From the NCBI GenBank assembly GCA_038244815.1, contig JBBRTB010000002.1:186001-250000 (forward strand): 64,000 bases of DNA, in the 5' to 3' direction. Below, in pieces: positions 20,987-29,934 of this stretch. Every line of letters starts with the position of its first letter. The first letter of the stretch is position 1. The notes under the pieces are model-generated. The model was not told the DNA's origin. It was given only the letters and a program-made list of their open reading frames with translations, and did no database searches. The DNA is from DASVHS01 sp038244815 (lineage in GTDB: Bacteria > Acidobacteriota > Thermoanaerobaculia > Gp7-AA8). The position numbers were made by a program, and so were the translations under genes.

Positions 20987-22947
20987 GCTTCGCCACCCAG
21001 GGTCGGGCCGACGGCCAGGTCGGAAGCAGCCGGCTCCGCGCCGGTCCGGAGCTCGCCGACCCGTTGTGGGATGAGCGCCATCAGGCCACCCAGGCCCATC
21101 ACGATGACGGCGATCCAGATCCAACCGACGAACGGCGTGATGATCGCGTTGACCGCCACACTCTGCGCCGCCGGATCGATGTTCATGACCGAGAGATAGA
21201 AATCGCCGCCGATGGTGCTGTAGACATCGGGCGTCCCGATGGGCTCGCGCATCATCAGGTATTGATTCATACGCGGCTCGAGCGTGGTCTTCTGCACACC
21301 GTTCTTCGCTACGGCGAACCGCGCGAGCGTCGAGGTCCGGTTCGGCTCCTGCCGCTCTTCGACGCCGAGGAGCGTGATGCTGTAAGCGCCGACGTTAGCG
21401 ACGCCGCCCTTCGTCAGATGAACTTCCTGCGTGTAGCGCATGGTGCTGCTGATTCCGATGGTCACGAAGACGACGATGACCGCGGCATGCACGATGTAGC
21501 CCGCGAACCGCCGGCGCGCGCGGCGCAGTTGCATGATCGGTGACCGCAGGTGCGAGATCGTGACCTGCAGGGCATAGCCGCCGAACGCGAGCGTGATCAG
21601 CGTCCAGGGATTGCGTGCACCGAACGCGAAGCCCAGCAGGAACAACACCGCCGCACCGGCGATCGGCGGCAGAAGAGCGCGCTTGATCTGACTCGCCGAG
21701 GCCCGGCCCCACGGGAGCGCCGGACCGACGCCGAGCAGGAACAGCAGCAGCGCTCCGATGGGAACGACCATGCTGTCGAAATACGGACGGCCCACGCTCA
21801 TCTGCCGTCCCTTGACCGCTTCGACGATGAGGGGGAACACCGTCCCGATCAGAATCGTGAACGTCAGGACGACGAACAGGAGATTGTTGAAGAGAAACAT
21901 CCCCTCGCGGCTCACCGCGCTGTCGAAGTTGCCTTCCGCTTCCAGCCGGTCGATGCGCAGTGCCAGCAGCGCCACGGAGAAGACGATGGCCGCGGCGAGA
22001 AAGACGAGGATCGTCGGCCCGATGGCGCTCTGCGTGAACGAGTGCACGGAGTTGAAGACGCCCGAGCGCGTCATGAACGTGCCCAGGATCGTCAGAAGAA
22101 AGGTCGACTGGATGAGTGTGATCGTCCAGCCCTTGAGCACGCCCCGGCGCTCCAGAACGACGATCGAATGCAGCGCCGCCGTCGCCGTCAGCCACGGCAG
22201 CAGCGATGCGTTCTCCACCGGATCCCACGCCCAGTAACCGCCCCACCCGAGGACCTCATAGGCCCACCAGCCGCCGAGCATGATGGCGATCGTCAGGAAC
22301 ACCCACGGCAGCAGCAACGCCGCGCGCAGCGGCTTGACGAACGAGTGCCCGAGCCTGCCCCGGATCAGCGCCGCGCACGCCAGCCCGAACGGAATGGTCA
22401 TCCCCACGTAGCCGAGATAGAGAAAAGGAGGGTGCACGACCATGAGGATGTGGTTTTGCAGCAGCGCATTCGGTCCGGGACCATCCGCAACCGGCGCGAC
22501 GGAAAGGAACGGATTCGCCGGTGCGGCGATCAGGAAACTGAAGAACGCGGCGCACGAGAGCCACACGCCGATCGCGTCGGGCATGTATTCCCGATGAGTG
22601 TTGCGGGTGAGGAACGTCGCCACCGCGATGTAGATGCCGAGGATGCAGCCCCAGAACAGGATCGACCCTTCCAGCGAGGACCAGAGGCTGGCCACCGTGA
22701 CCCAGACCGGCGTAGAACGCGATCCGACGTGTGCCACGTAGCTCACGGAGAAATCGTGTGTGAGCAGCGCGTACTCCATCACCCCGGTCGCCGCGAGCAT
22801 CAGCACCGTGTACGCGTACGCAAAACGCTGCGCCAGACGCAGACCGCCGGGCGAATGCGACCGGCCGGCGTAGAAGCCGATGACGGCACCGCCGGTCGAG
22901 ACGAGCACTGAAGCGAGAATGAGGAAACGGCCCAGGGTAGCGGTCAT
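20983..22947 (-). CDS. ccmF: CcmF, cytochrome c haem lyase membrane subunit
   Basis: Polytopic membrane protein of 654 residues in the haem-handling superfamily. The WWD domain is visible as GWGGYWAWDPVENASLLPWL near residue 235, with flanking periplasmic histidines (VVHPPFLYLGY, LPWLTATAALHS). CcmF takes haem from holo-CcmE and joins it to apocytochrome c with CcmH and CcmI. It begins one base after ccmE ends and its stop overlaps the ccmG start. Length and motif order are normal. Confidence 0.95.
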   Translation of the reverse strand: MTATLGRFLILASVLVSTGGAVIGFYAGRSHSPGGLRLAQRFAYAYTVLMLAATGVMEYALLTHDFSVSYVAHVGSRSTPVWVTVASLWSSLEGSILFWGCILGIYIAVATFLTRNTHREYMPDAIGVWLSCAAFFSFLIAAPANPFLSVAPVADGPGPNALLQNHILMVVHPPFLYLGYVGMTIPFGLACAALIRGRLGHSFVKPLRAALLLPWVFLTIAIMLGGWWAYEVLGWGGYWAWDPVENASLLPWLTATAALHSIVVLERRGVLKGWTITLIQSTFLLTILGTFMTRSGVFNSVHSFTQSAIGPTILVFLAAAIVFSVALLALRIDRLEAEGNFDSAVSREGMFLFNNLLFVVLTFTILIGTVFPLIVEAVKGRQMSVGRPYFDSMVVPIGALLLFLLGVGPALPWGRASASQIKRALLPPIAGAAVLFLLGFAFGARNPWTLITLAFGGYALQVTISHLRSPIMQLRRARRRFAGYIVHAAVIVVFVTIGISSTMRYTQEVHLTKGGVANVGAYSITLLGVEERQEPNRTSTLARFAVAKNGVQKTTLEPRMNQYLMMREPIGTPDVYSTIGGDFYLSVMNIDPAAQSVAVNAIITPFVGWIWIAVIVMGLGGLMALIPQRVGELRTGAEPAASDLAVGPTLGGEA

Positions 22948-22948
22948 G

Positions 22949-23440
22949 TCAGTCTTTGAGCCCCTCGGTCGACTTCATCATCCGCTCCAGCTCCTTGCGA
23001 TCGACGGGATGACCCTTCTTCGGAGCGCGATATTCATTGTTGTGCGAGACCATGAGGCGGTCGCTCTTGAAGTAGCCGCCCGGCACCATCGTGCCTTCGA
23101 CGACGACGCCGACGTTTTCGCGGAACATCTGCGGCGGCGCGCCCGATGATTTCACATGCACGATATCGCTCGAATCCTTGACGTCGAACTCCAGATGCGA
23201 TCCCTGCTCCGTGTGAACCGATCCCGGCACGACCATTCCGCCCAGGCGGATCGTCGCGCCGTAAGCCTTGTTCCCGGCGCTGTGCAGATCCTTCGGCGTC
23301 CAGTAGTAGATGATGTTCTTGTTGATGCCGCTCGTGGCGATGACCGCAAACGCGATGCCGGCCACCAGCAGCGCGCCGATCATGAAGAAGCGCGTCCGCC
23401 GGCGCATCGACTCCGTGGCCACAGGAACATTCGCGGTCAC
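22949..23440 (-). CDS. ccmE: CcmE, haem chaperone
   Basis: Periplasmic haem chaperone of 163 residues, with one N-terminal membrane anchor (about residues 15-37) and an OB-fold domain (IRLGGMVVPGSVH, LEFDVKDSSDIVHV, VVVEGTMVPGGYFKSD). The haem-binding histidine is in VSHNNEYRAP, a variant of the usual HDENY. The GTG at 23440 is preferred because its GTGA overlaps the ccmD stop, continuing the overlap pattern of this operon. An upstream ATG in the same frame would extend it back across all of ccmD. Confidence 0.92.
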   Translation of the reverse strand: MTANVPVATESMRRRTRFFMIGALLVAGIAFAVIATSGINKNIIYYWTPKDLHSAGNKAYGATIRLGGMVVPGSVHTEQGSHLEFDVKDSSDIVHVKSSGAPPQMFRENVGVVVEGTMVPGGYFKSDRLMVSHNNEYRAPKKGHPVDRKELERMMKSTEGLKD

Positions 23441-23571
23441 GATTCGGACCTCGGATTCCGTGTGGAAGAGAGACGGGCGAACAGGGTAATCGCGTAGACG
23501 ACGAAAATCGTCGCCGTGACCGAGTACGCGGCCACCACGTAGTTCCAACCGCCTGTGATGACTCCTCTCAT
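23437..23571 (-). CDS. ccmD: CcmD-like small membrane protein
   Basis: Tiny protein of 44 residues with one membrane segment (WNYVVAAYSVTATIFVVYAI) and a basic C-terminus (FARLSSTRNPR), the normal CcmD pattern. CcmD helps release holo-CcmE from the CcmABC complex. It is confirmed mostly by context: its ATG overlaps the ccmC stop (ATGA) and its stop overlaps the ccmE GTG (GTGA), exactly where ccmD lies in System I operons. Confidence 0.85.
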   Translation of the reverse strand: MRGVITGGWNYVVAAYSVTATIFVVYAITLFARLSSTRNPRSES

Positions 23572-24275
23572 GCCATTTCCCCCGCTTCCGATAACGGCGG
23601 CGCGGTCACCTCGGCGGCCAGCCGCCGCGACGCCAGCCGCGCCCGCAGCATGATGAATCCCGTCATGAGGAAAAGAATTGCAAACGCGTTCACCCGCAAC
23701 GGAATGTAGAAATCCGGCGAAACCGTGTTCGGCGACGACTGCTGCTGATGCAGCGAGTTCCACCATTTTACGGAGAAATAGACGATCGGCAGATCGACCG
23801 AGGCGATGATCGTCGCCACCGATGACCAGATCGCCCGCCGCGCCGGATCCTCGACGAACGTGCGCAGCGCGATGATCCCGAGCGAAGCCATGAGCAGGAC
23901 GGCCACCGATGTAAGGCGGGGATCCCAGTCCCACCACACGCCCCAGGTCGGCTTCGCCCAGATCGATCCCTGGCAGCAGAGCAGGAACGCCAGCAGGCTG
24001 CCCACTTCCAGACCTGCTTCCAGCCGCGAGTCCCACTTGTAGTTGCTGGTAAAGAGGAACGCGATCGCGCTGACGAACGCGAAGATCACCGCCAGCATCC
24101 AGTTCCAGGCCGTGGGCACGTGCACGTACATGATCCGCTGCACGTCGCCCATGTACTGCTCTTTCGGCGCGAAGAAGAGACCCCACCACGATCCGAACAG
24201 AAGAAGCGCCGCGCCCAGCGCCAGCAGCACATAGGGTGTGCGCGGAAAACGTTGATTGTCCGTGACAGTCTGCAT
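23568..24275 (-). CDS. ccmC: CcmC, haem delivery protein of the CcmABCD complex
   Basis: Polytopic membrane protein of 235 residues with six membrane segments and the WWD signature TWGVWWDWDPRLTS near residue 115, plus the flanking histidines in MYVHVPTAWNW and WWNSLHQQQ. It loads haem onto CcmE. The ATG at 24275 overlaps the TAA stop of ccmB by one base; a longer in-frame start would fall inside ccmB. Confidence 0.95.
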   Translation of the reverse strand: MQTVTDNQRFPRTPYVLLALGAALLLFGSWWGLFFAPKEQYMGDVQRIMYVHVPTAWNWMLAVIFAFVSAIAFLFTSNYKWDSRLEAGLEVGSLLAFLLCCQGSIWAKPTWGVWWDWDPRLTSVAVLLMASLGIIALRTFVEDPARRAIWSSVATIIASVDLPIVYFSVKWWNSLHQQQSSPNTVSPDFYIPLRVNAFAILFLMTGFIMLRARLASRRLAAEVTAPPLSEAGEMA

Positions 24276-24931
24276 TAGTCCTCGAGAACGCGGGGGTACA
24301 GGAGGCCGCACAGCGACCAGTAGATGGCGTCAAACGCCGCGAGTAATGATATCCACGAACGGAGCGTCTGCATCGGATCTCCGAGAATCACGAGAGATGT
24401 CGCCTTGACCGAGGCCAAGAGAGCCGGCACGATCAGAGGGAACAACAGCAACGGGAGCAGAGTCTGTTTCGCCCTCACCTGAGACGTCATGGCAGCGTAC
24501 AGCGTTCCCGGTGCGGCCAGACCGGCCGATCCCAGCGCGATGATCGCGAGCAGACTCAGCAGCCGCGTCGTTCCCGCATCATAGAGGATGACCATGACCG
24601 GCACGAGCGCCGAGCCGAGCAGCGTGAGTTGGATCCAGTTCGCCAGCGTCTTGCCGTAGTACAACGCGCGCGGGTCGGCCGGCAGGATCAGCAGTCCTTC
24701 CAGCGCGCGATTCTCCATCTCGGCGTGAAAGCTTTCGGCCAGCGTCAACGTCGACGAGAGCAACAGTCCCAGCCAGAGGAACCCCGCCGAAAACTGCCGG
24801 AGCACCTCGGAGTTCGGACCGACACCGAAGCTGAAAAGCAGGAGCGCGGTGGCCCCGAAGATGAACACGCTGAAAAACTGCGCGCGCGAGCGCCACTGCA
24901 GCAGCAACTCCTTGCGGAGAGCGGCGATCAT
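24275..24931 (-). CDS. ccmB: CcmB, membrane subunit of the haem exporter-like ABC complex
   Basis: Membrane protein of 218 residues with six predicted segments, starting MIAALRKELLLQWRSRAQFF as is typical of CcmB. With CcmA it forms the ABC module that releases holo-CcmE from CcmCD using ATP. Its ATG overlaps the ccmA stop (ATGA) and its stop overlaps ccmC. Confidence 0.93.
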   Translation of the reverse strand: MIAALRKELLLQWRSRAQFFSVFIFGATALLLFSFGVGPNSEVLRQFSAGFLWLGLLLSSTLTLAESFHAEMENRALEGLLILPADPRALYYGKTLANWIQLTLLGSALVPVMVILYDAGTTRLLSLLAIIALGSAGLAAPGTLYAAMTSQVRAKQTLLPLLLFPLIVPALLASVKATSLVILGDPMQTLRSWISLLAAFDAIYWSLCGLLYPRVLED

Positions 24932-25566
24932 TTCTGGACGCGCCCCGCGGCGAGAATGAGTTGCTGGTCGGCGAGGGAAGCCCCCCGCTCGATCTGATGG
25001 GTGGCCATGAGCACGGTGACCTGCTTCGAGCGGAGCTCGCGCACGACGTCGTCGACGAGGGCGAACCCCTCCGGATCGAGCTGTCCGTAGGGCTCGTCGA
25101 GCAGAACGACGCTCGGATTCTGCAGAAAGACACGTGCGAACGAGAGGCGTTTGCGCATCCCCGCGGAAAACGTCGATACCACGTCGTCTGCTCTCGATGA
25201 GAGCGCCACTCGATCGAGCAGGCTCATCACGATGTCGCGTTTGATGCCGAGGTGATCGGCGGCGACGTGGAGGTTCTCCCGCGCTGTCAGCGACTCGTAC
25301 AGATACGTGTAGTGACTGAGGAGCGCGATCTCTCTCCGGACATCGGCCCGCTGCGTGACCACATCAAAGCCGGCCACCCGCGCCACGCCGTGATCGGGAC
25401 GGAGCACCGACGCCAGTACGCGAAACAGCGTCGACTTGCCGGACCCGTTGTGGCCGGCAACCATCAGCACGGTGCCCCGCGGCACTACGAGCGAGACGTC
25501 GGCAAGCGCCCAGCGCCGCCCGAAACGGCGGGCGAGGTGGTCTGCCTGGATGGCGGGTTCGGACAT
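24928..25566 (-). CDS. ccmA: CcmA, ATPase of the CcmABCDE haem chaperone-release complex
   Basis: ABC ATPase of 212 residues with Walker A GHNGSGKST, Q-loop LLSHYTYLYESLTARENL, the signature region STFSAGMRKRLSFARVFL, Walker B VVLLDEPYGQLD and H-loop ATHQ. It is the first gene of an eight-junction overlapping operon. The ATG at 25566 is nine bases after a TATCAT element, so the message may be nearly leaderless. Confidence 0.94.
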   Translation of the reverse strand: MSEPAIQADHLARRFGRRWALADVSLVVPRGTVLMVAGHNGSGKSTLFRVLASVLRPDHGVARVAGFDVVTQRADVRREIALLSHYTYLYESLTARENLHVAADHLGIKRDIVMSLLDRVALSSRADDVVSTFSAGMRKRLSFARVFLQNPSVVLLDEPYGQLDPEGFALVDDVVRELRSKQVTVLMATHQIERGASLADQQLILAAGRVQK

Positions 25567-25575
25567 GTTCGGTGG

Positions 25576-25602
25576 ATGATAACGGTCGAGCGCCGATATC
25601 AT
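25576..25602. promoter_or_regulatory. Symmetric divergent -10 elements between ccmA and the HEAT-cyclophilin gene
   Basis: TATCAT occurs on the minus strand at 25581-25576 and on the plus strand at 25597-25602. Each is followed by exactly nine bases and then an ATG (25566 and 25612). The whole intergenic gap is 45 bp. No ribosome-binding site fits, so both messages would be almost leaderless. Confidence 0.45.
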
Positions 25603-25611
25603 CGCCTCCTC

Positions 25612-27660
25612 ATGCGCAAAGCGCTGCTCCTTCTGGCATTCCCAATCGCCTGCACGGTGGTCCCCCCGCCGGCGCCGGCTCCCCCTCCGCCGCAGTCTCA
25701 CGGTTTCACGATCGAGGAGGAAGCCTCCATTCTTCGCCTCGAGGATCGCCGTGAATACGATCCGGCCGTGGCGGCGGAGTGGTCGCACAATCCGAATGCC
25801 CTGCACCGCACGCGCATGGCCCTGGCCCTCGGACGCATCGGACCGCTGACGTTCGTCGACGCCAACGGCAACGGCGAGCGCGATCCCGGCGAGCGGCAGG
25901 CGGGAGTGGCGGAGTTGATCGCTCTGGCCACGGACACCGACGCCAGCGTTCGCACGACCGTCGCGTTCGCCCTCGGCGAGATCGGCGACCCGAGCGCGAT
26001 CGATACTCTCTTCATGCTCGCCAACGACGGGAACGCCACGGTTGCGGCCGAGGCGGCCGAGGCCCTGTCGAAACTGGCAAAGAAACTTCCGATCGCGCGC
26101 TATGCCGCGCTCACGACCTCGGGCGACGACGGCACTCGGGCCCGGGCCATTCGATTTCTGTTTCGATTCGACTCCGATGAGGCCAGCGCTGCCGCGGCCG
26201 CGCAACTGACGTCCGACTCTCCGGTCCTCCGCCAGGAAGCCGCGTACGCTCTGGCGCGCCGTGCATACGCGCCGGCCCGCGAGACGCTCGAGCTTCTTCT
26301 GAGCGACGCCAGCACGCTGACCCGCGCCTATGCCGTCGCCGCCCTCGGCCGCATCGGCGCAAAAGAGTCGATGTCCGCGCTCGTTCGCGCGCTGGGAGAT
26401 GCGCATCCATGGGTGCGCACGAACGCCGTGATCGCGGCCGGCCGCGTCGCCGCAAAGGATCGCACCGTGCTGAGCGCGAACGAGATTCCGCGCATGCTCG
26501 CGCTGACCGAGGACGCCGACCAGGGCACGCGCGCGGCCACGATCGACACGCTCGGGTACTACGCGACCATGAACGACACCGCGCGCAGGCGGCTGCTGGA
26601 AATCGCGGCGAACGGATCGCTGTGGGAGCGCGAGCTTGCCGCAGGTGCAATCGCCAGGCATTTCGGCGACTCCGACCTCTCGCTCATCCCCACCGACCTC
26701 ACGCCCTGGGCGAAGGTGCGCGTTCTCGAAGCGAGCGCGCAATTGAAAAAGAACGGCCCGGCGCTGCGCAAGCGATTCGGCGACGACAAGGATGTGCTCG
26801 TGCGCGAGAACGCCATCGGAAACGTGCCGGACGACGATGTCGACGCGGAGATGGAGATCATCGGCCCCGCGCTCGACGACCCCGATCCGATCGTGCGCGG
26901 GAACGCCATCGATCGCTATGCGCTGTCGAAGAGGGAATTGCCGTCGCTCGAGCTGCGCACGCTCATCGCCGAGGAACAGCGTGGCCGCGCCGACCGTGAG
27001 GATGACGCGCGGATCGCGGCGATCCGGGCCCTATCCGAGATCGATTATCCGGAGCGGGAAGCGTTTCTGCGGTCGCTGCTCGCAGACAAAGACTTCGCCG
27101 TCCGCCGCATGGCCGCGGACCTCATCGAGGAGAAGCTCAAGAAGCACCGTCCTCAGTACACGCCGCTGCCCGTCGAGCGAACCTTCGACGACTACATGGC
27201 CATCGTGGCCTGGGCGCGGCAGCCGCACACGGCCACGATCCACATGACGCGCGGAGCGATCGACATCGCGCTGCTGCCGCAGGATGCGCCGATCACCTGC
27301 TGGAATTTCGCGCAGCTCGCGAAGAAGAAGTACTTCGACGACACGACGTTCATGCGCGTGGTGCCGAACTTCGTGATCCAGGGCGGTGACCCGCGCAACG
27401 ACCAGAACGGCGGACCCGGCTACTTCATCCGCGACGAGATCAATCTGCAGAAATACACCCGCGGCGCGGTGGGGATGGCCCTTTCCGGTCCCGACACGGG
27501 CGGCTCGCAGTTCTTCATCACCCACTCACCGCAGCCGCATCTCGACGGCGGCTACACGATCTTCGGACGCGTCTCTTCCGGCATGGACTCGGTCGTCGAT
27601 CAGACCGAGCGCGGCGACCGGGTCGAGACGATCGCCATCGATGAGCATCCCCCCTCGTGA
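25612..27660 (+). CDS. HEAT-repeat lipoprotein with C-terminal cyclophilin (peptidyl-prolyl isomerase) domain
   Basis: Exported protein of 682 residues. The signal sequence ends at FPIAC, a probable lipidation cysteine at residue 14, followed by a Pro-rich linker. Residues about 60-520 are HEAT/PBS-type repeats (for example TVAFALGEIGDPSAIDTLFM, AVAALGRIGAKESMSALVRA). Residues about 540-680 are a cyclophilin domain with FMRVVPNFVIQGGD (active-site Arg), GSQFFITHSPQPHLDGGYTI and FGRV. Its likely job is folding of envelope proteins with the HEAT solenoid as a docking platform; this is inference from the domains. It is divergent from ccmA and its stop overlaps the next small gene. Confidence 0.85.
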   Translation: MRKALLLLAFPIACTVVPPPAPAPPPPQSHGFTIEEEASILRLEDRREYDPAVAAEWSHNPNALHRTRMALALGRIGPLTFVDANGNGERDPGERQAGVAELIALATDTDASVRTTVAFALGEIGDPSAIDTLFMLANDGNATVAAEAAEALSKLAKKLPIARYAALTTSGDDGTRARAIRFLFRFDSDEASAAAAAQLTSDSPVLRQEAAYALARRAYAPARETLELLLSDASTLTRAYAVAALGRIGAKESMSALVRALGDAHPWVRTNAVIAAGRVAAKDRTVLSANEIPRMLALTEDADQGTRAATIDTLGYYATMNDTARRRLLEIAANGSLWERELAAGAIARHFGDSDLSLIPTDLTPWAKVRVLEASAQLKKNGPALRKRFGDDKDVLVRENAIGNVPDDDVDAEMEIIGPALDDPDPIVRGNAIDRYALSKRELPSLELRTLIAEEQRGRADREDDARIAAIRALSEIDYPEREAFLRSLLADKDFAVRRMAADLIEEKLKKHRPQYTPLPVERTFDDYMAIVAWARQPHTATIHMTRGAIDIALLPQDAPITCWNFAQLAKKKYFDDTTFMRVVPNFVIQGGDPRNDQNGGPGYFIRDEINLQKYTRGAVGMALSGPDTGGSQFFITHSPQPHLDGGYTIFGRVSSGMDSVVDQTERGDRVETIAIDEHPPS

Positions 27661-27827
27661 TGGCGCAACAGATCGGACGGGTCCTGCAGTACGTCGCCCT
27701 CCTCCTGCTTCCGTTCGGCCTCGGCGCCGGAATGCTCGGGAACAACATCGACCTCGAGCTGAAGATGCTGTGGATCGGCGGGGCACTCTTCGTGATCGGA
27801 TGGCTGCTGGGGAGGAAAAGAGATTAG
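27660..27827 (+). CDS. Small two-segment membrane protein, unknown
   Basis: A 55-residue hydrophobic protein (MAQQIGRVLQYVALLLLPFG at the start, LWIGGALFVIGWLLGRK near the end) with two membrane segments and a basic tail. The ATG shares its A with the TGA of the cyclophilin gene (TGATG), which supports translation. The stop codon lies within a pair of heptamer repeats. Function unknown. Confidence 0.65.
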   Translation: MAQQIGRVLQYVALLLLPFGLGAGMLGNNIDLELKMLWIGGALFVIGWLLGRKRD

Positions 27828-27833
27828 AGATTC
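27820..27833. repeat. Two heptamers, GAGATTA GAGATTC
   Basis: The pair spans the TAG stop of the small membrane protein. The unit matches the GAGATTG units at 32600-32613. Confidence 0.55.
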
Positions 27834-27843
27834 CCGTATCCTC

Positions 27844-28185
27844 ATGTCCATGATCGAACAGATGACCACTACCGCATTCACCATCGACGGATACCGGATC
27901 GAGCAGTCACTGGGCGTGGTCCGCGGCATCACCGTCCGCTCGCGCTCGATTCTCGGCACGCTCGGCGCGAGCCTGCAGACGCTGGTCGGCGGCAACATCA
28001 CGCTGCTGACGGAGCTTTGCGAGAAGACGCGCTCCGAAGCGTTCAAGCTGATGCTGCAGCACGCCACGGCCATGGGAGCGAACGGCGTGGTGGGCATCCG
28101 CTACGACGCCACCGAGGTCATGCAGGGTGTGACCGAGGTGCTGTGTTACGGGACAGCGGTGAAGGCCGCAAAAGTCGCTTCCTGA
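27844..28185 (+). CDS. YbjQ/UPF0145 family protein
   Basis: Cytosolic protein of up to 113 residues of the YbjQ family, which forms pentamers; a heavy-metal-binding role has been proposed but is not established. Family marks are TIDGYRIEQSLGVVRGITVR, ILGTLGASLQTLVGGNI and GANGVVGIRYDATEVMQG. Three in-frame ATGs (27844, 27850, 27862) lie close together and none has a clear ribosome-binding site. The last gives the length usual for the family. It is convergent with the ABC exporter. Confidence 0.85.
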   Translation: MSMIEQMTTTAFTIDGYRIEQSLGVVRGITVRSRSILGTLGASLQTLVGGNITLLTELCEKTRSEAFKLMLQHATAMGANGVVGIRYDATEVMQGVTEVLCYGTAVKAAKVAS

Positions 28186-28191
28186 ACGAGA

Positions 28192-28986
28192 TCACGACAC
28201 CGCCTTTTTCATGAACGACCGCAGGCCCAGCCAGAGGAACACAGCGGTCGTGACGATGAGGGCCACGATGACGACGGGAACCGGCATGTGCGGCACGCCG
28301 GGGGTGACGGCCGCGCGCATCCCTTCCGAGGCGTACACGAGCGGATTGAAGAGCACGAGGTATTTCAGGACCGGCACGGCATCGAGCCCGCGCCACGGGT
28401 AGTAGATGCAGCCGAACATCATCATCGGCGCGATGATGATGCTGAACATCAGGCCGATCTGCTGCGCCGGCAGCCCGGTTCCGAGCAACAAACCGAGCGC
28501 CGAAAACGCCGCACCGCCGAGAAGCGTGATGAGGATCAGGAGCGGGATGTCGTGGAACGACAGCCCGGGAATGGGGCCGATGATCAGCCGCGCGCAGGGG
28601 AGCACGAAGGCCGCGGCGATGAATCCCTGGATGATTCCGGAGACGATCTTCTCCACGGCCACGAGCGGGATCGGAATCGGCGCCAGCAGACGATCTTCGA
28701 TCTCCCTGGTGTAACCGAAGTCGGTGATCATCGGCAGTGAGACCGACTGCACCGCGGAGAGCGTGAGGCTGAGCGCGATGAGACCCGGGACCATCATCGT
28801 GGTGAAGCCCCTGGGGATGATGCCCATCATCGGCAACAGATACCCGAACACTACGCAGAACAGGATCGGCTGCACTGTCGTGCGCACGAGAAAGGAGACG
28901 ATCTCGCGGCGCACGACCGTGATATCACGCAGGAGAATCGCGCCGAACCCACGCAGCGGCGAGACCGTGGCCATGGCTTCTGTCAT
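28192..28986 (-). CDS. ABC-2 type exporter permease (DrrB-like)
   Basis: Membrane subunit of 264 residues with six segments of the ABC-2 fold; FGCIYYPWRGLDAVPVLKYL and NPLVYASEGMRAAV are characteristic. It pairs with the ATPase whose stop overlaps its start by 4 bp. Such pairs export drugs, lipids or polysaccharides. The substrate cannot be read from sequence. Confidence 0.9.
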   Translation of the reverse strand: MTEAMATVSPLRGFGAILLRDITVVRREIVSFLVRTTVQPILFCVVFGYLLPMMGIIPRGFTTMMVPGLIALSLTLSAVQSVSLPMITDFGYTREIEDRLLAPIPIPLVAVEKIVSGIIQGFIAAAFVLPCARLIIGPIPGLSFHDIPLLILITLLGGAAFSALGLLLGTGLPAQQIGLMFSIIIAPMMMFGCIYYPWRGLDAVPVLKYLVLFNPLVYASEGMRAAVTPGVPHMPVPVVIVALIVTTAVFLWLGLRSFMKKAVS

Positions 28987-29921
28987 GTCAGCTTCCTTCC
29001 CGTCAATGAGATGAACAGGGTCTCCAGGCTGGGGCGCGAGAGATGGATGTCGTTGACCCTGCGGCCGCCCGATTCGGCCAACGCCAGAATGGCCGGCACG
29101 GCCTCGCCCACACGAGCCGTGAACACCCGAAGCATCGGCCCGCGTGCCTCGGCGCGCGTCACGCCGGGCGCGCTTTGGGCAGCGGCCATCAGCGGATCGG
29201 CCTCACCGTCGAGCGTCACGTCGACGATCGTGTCTCCCGGAGCACGCTCCTTCAGCTTCGCGGGCGAATCGAGGGCCAGCAGCTTTCCGTGGTCGATGAT
29301 GGCGATGCGGTCGCAAAGCTGATCCGCCTCTTCCATGTAATGCGTGGTCATGACGATGGTGCGGCCCTGCCCGTGCACTTCCCGGAGCAGATCCCAGAAC
29401 GCCAGGCGCGCCTGAGGATCAAGGCCCACGGTCGGCTCGTCCAGGAACAACACGCGCGGCTCGTGAATGAGTGCGCGCGCAATCATGAGGCGCTGCTGCT
29501 GGCCCCCGGACAGCGCATCGACCTTTCCGTCTTTTTTGTCGGCGATGCCGAAGCGTTCCAGCAGCTCGTCCGCGCGTTTTGCGGCGACGGCTCTGGGCAC
29601 TCCGAAGTACGTCGCGTGAAACACGAGGTTCTCGGCGACGCGCAGGCCCCGGTCGGGATTGGGACGCTGCGGCACGACGCCGATGCGCCGCCGCGCGTCC
29701 GCCGACCGGGTGGCGACGTTGGCGCCGGCCACCATCGCCTCCCCGGAAGTGGCGCGGATGCGCGTGGTGAGGATGCCGATGGTGGTGGTCTTGCCGGCGC
29801 CGTTCGGTCCGAGCAGCCCGAAGAACTCGCCCTCGGGCACCGTCAGATCGAGAGCATCGAGCGCCACGACCTTGTCACCGTACACTTTGCGCAATGCCCG
29901 CGTTTCAATGGCCGCGCTCAT
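28983..29921 (-). CDS. ABC exporter ATPase (DrrA-like)
   Basis: ATPase of 312 residues with Walker A GLLGPNGAGKTTT, signature ALSGGQQQRLMIARAL, Walker B RVLFLDEPTVGLDP and H-loop MTTHYMEEAD, followed by a C-terminal extension typical of DrrA-type proteins (EARGPMLRVF, LSRPSLETLFISLTGRKL). It forms a two-gene operon with the permease. A perfect inverted repeat lies 14 bp upstream of the start. Confidence 0.93.
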   Translation of the reverse strand: MSAAIETRALRKVYGDKVVALDALDLTVPEGEFFGLLGPNGAGKTTTIGILTTRIRATSGEAMVAGANVATRSADARRRIGVVPQRPNPDRGLRVAENLVFHATYFGVPRAVAAKRADELLERFGIADKKDGKVDALSGGQQQRLMIARALIHEPRVLFLDEPTVGLDPQARLAFWDLLREVHGQGRTIVMTTHYMEEADQLCDRIAIIDHGKLLALDSPAKLKERAPGDTIVDVTLDGEADPLMAAAQSAPGVTRAEARGPMLRVFTARVGEAVPAILALAESGGRRVNDIHLSRPSLETLFISLTGRKLT

Positions 29922-29934
29922 CTGTGAATCGCCG

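Noticed and set aside
21550..22911. Plus-strand open frame of 453 codons, rich in Arg, Asp and Glu
   Set aside because: It is antisense to ccmF; composition bias alone explains the absence of stops.
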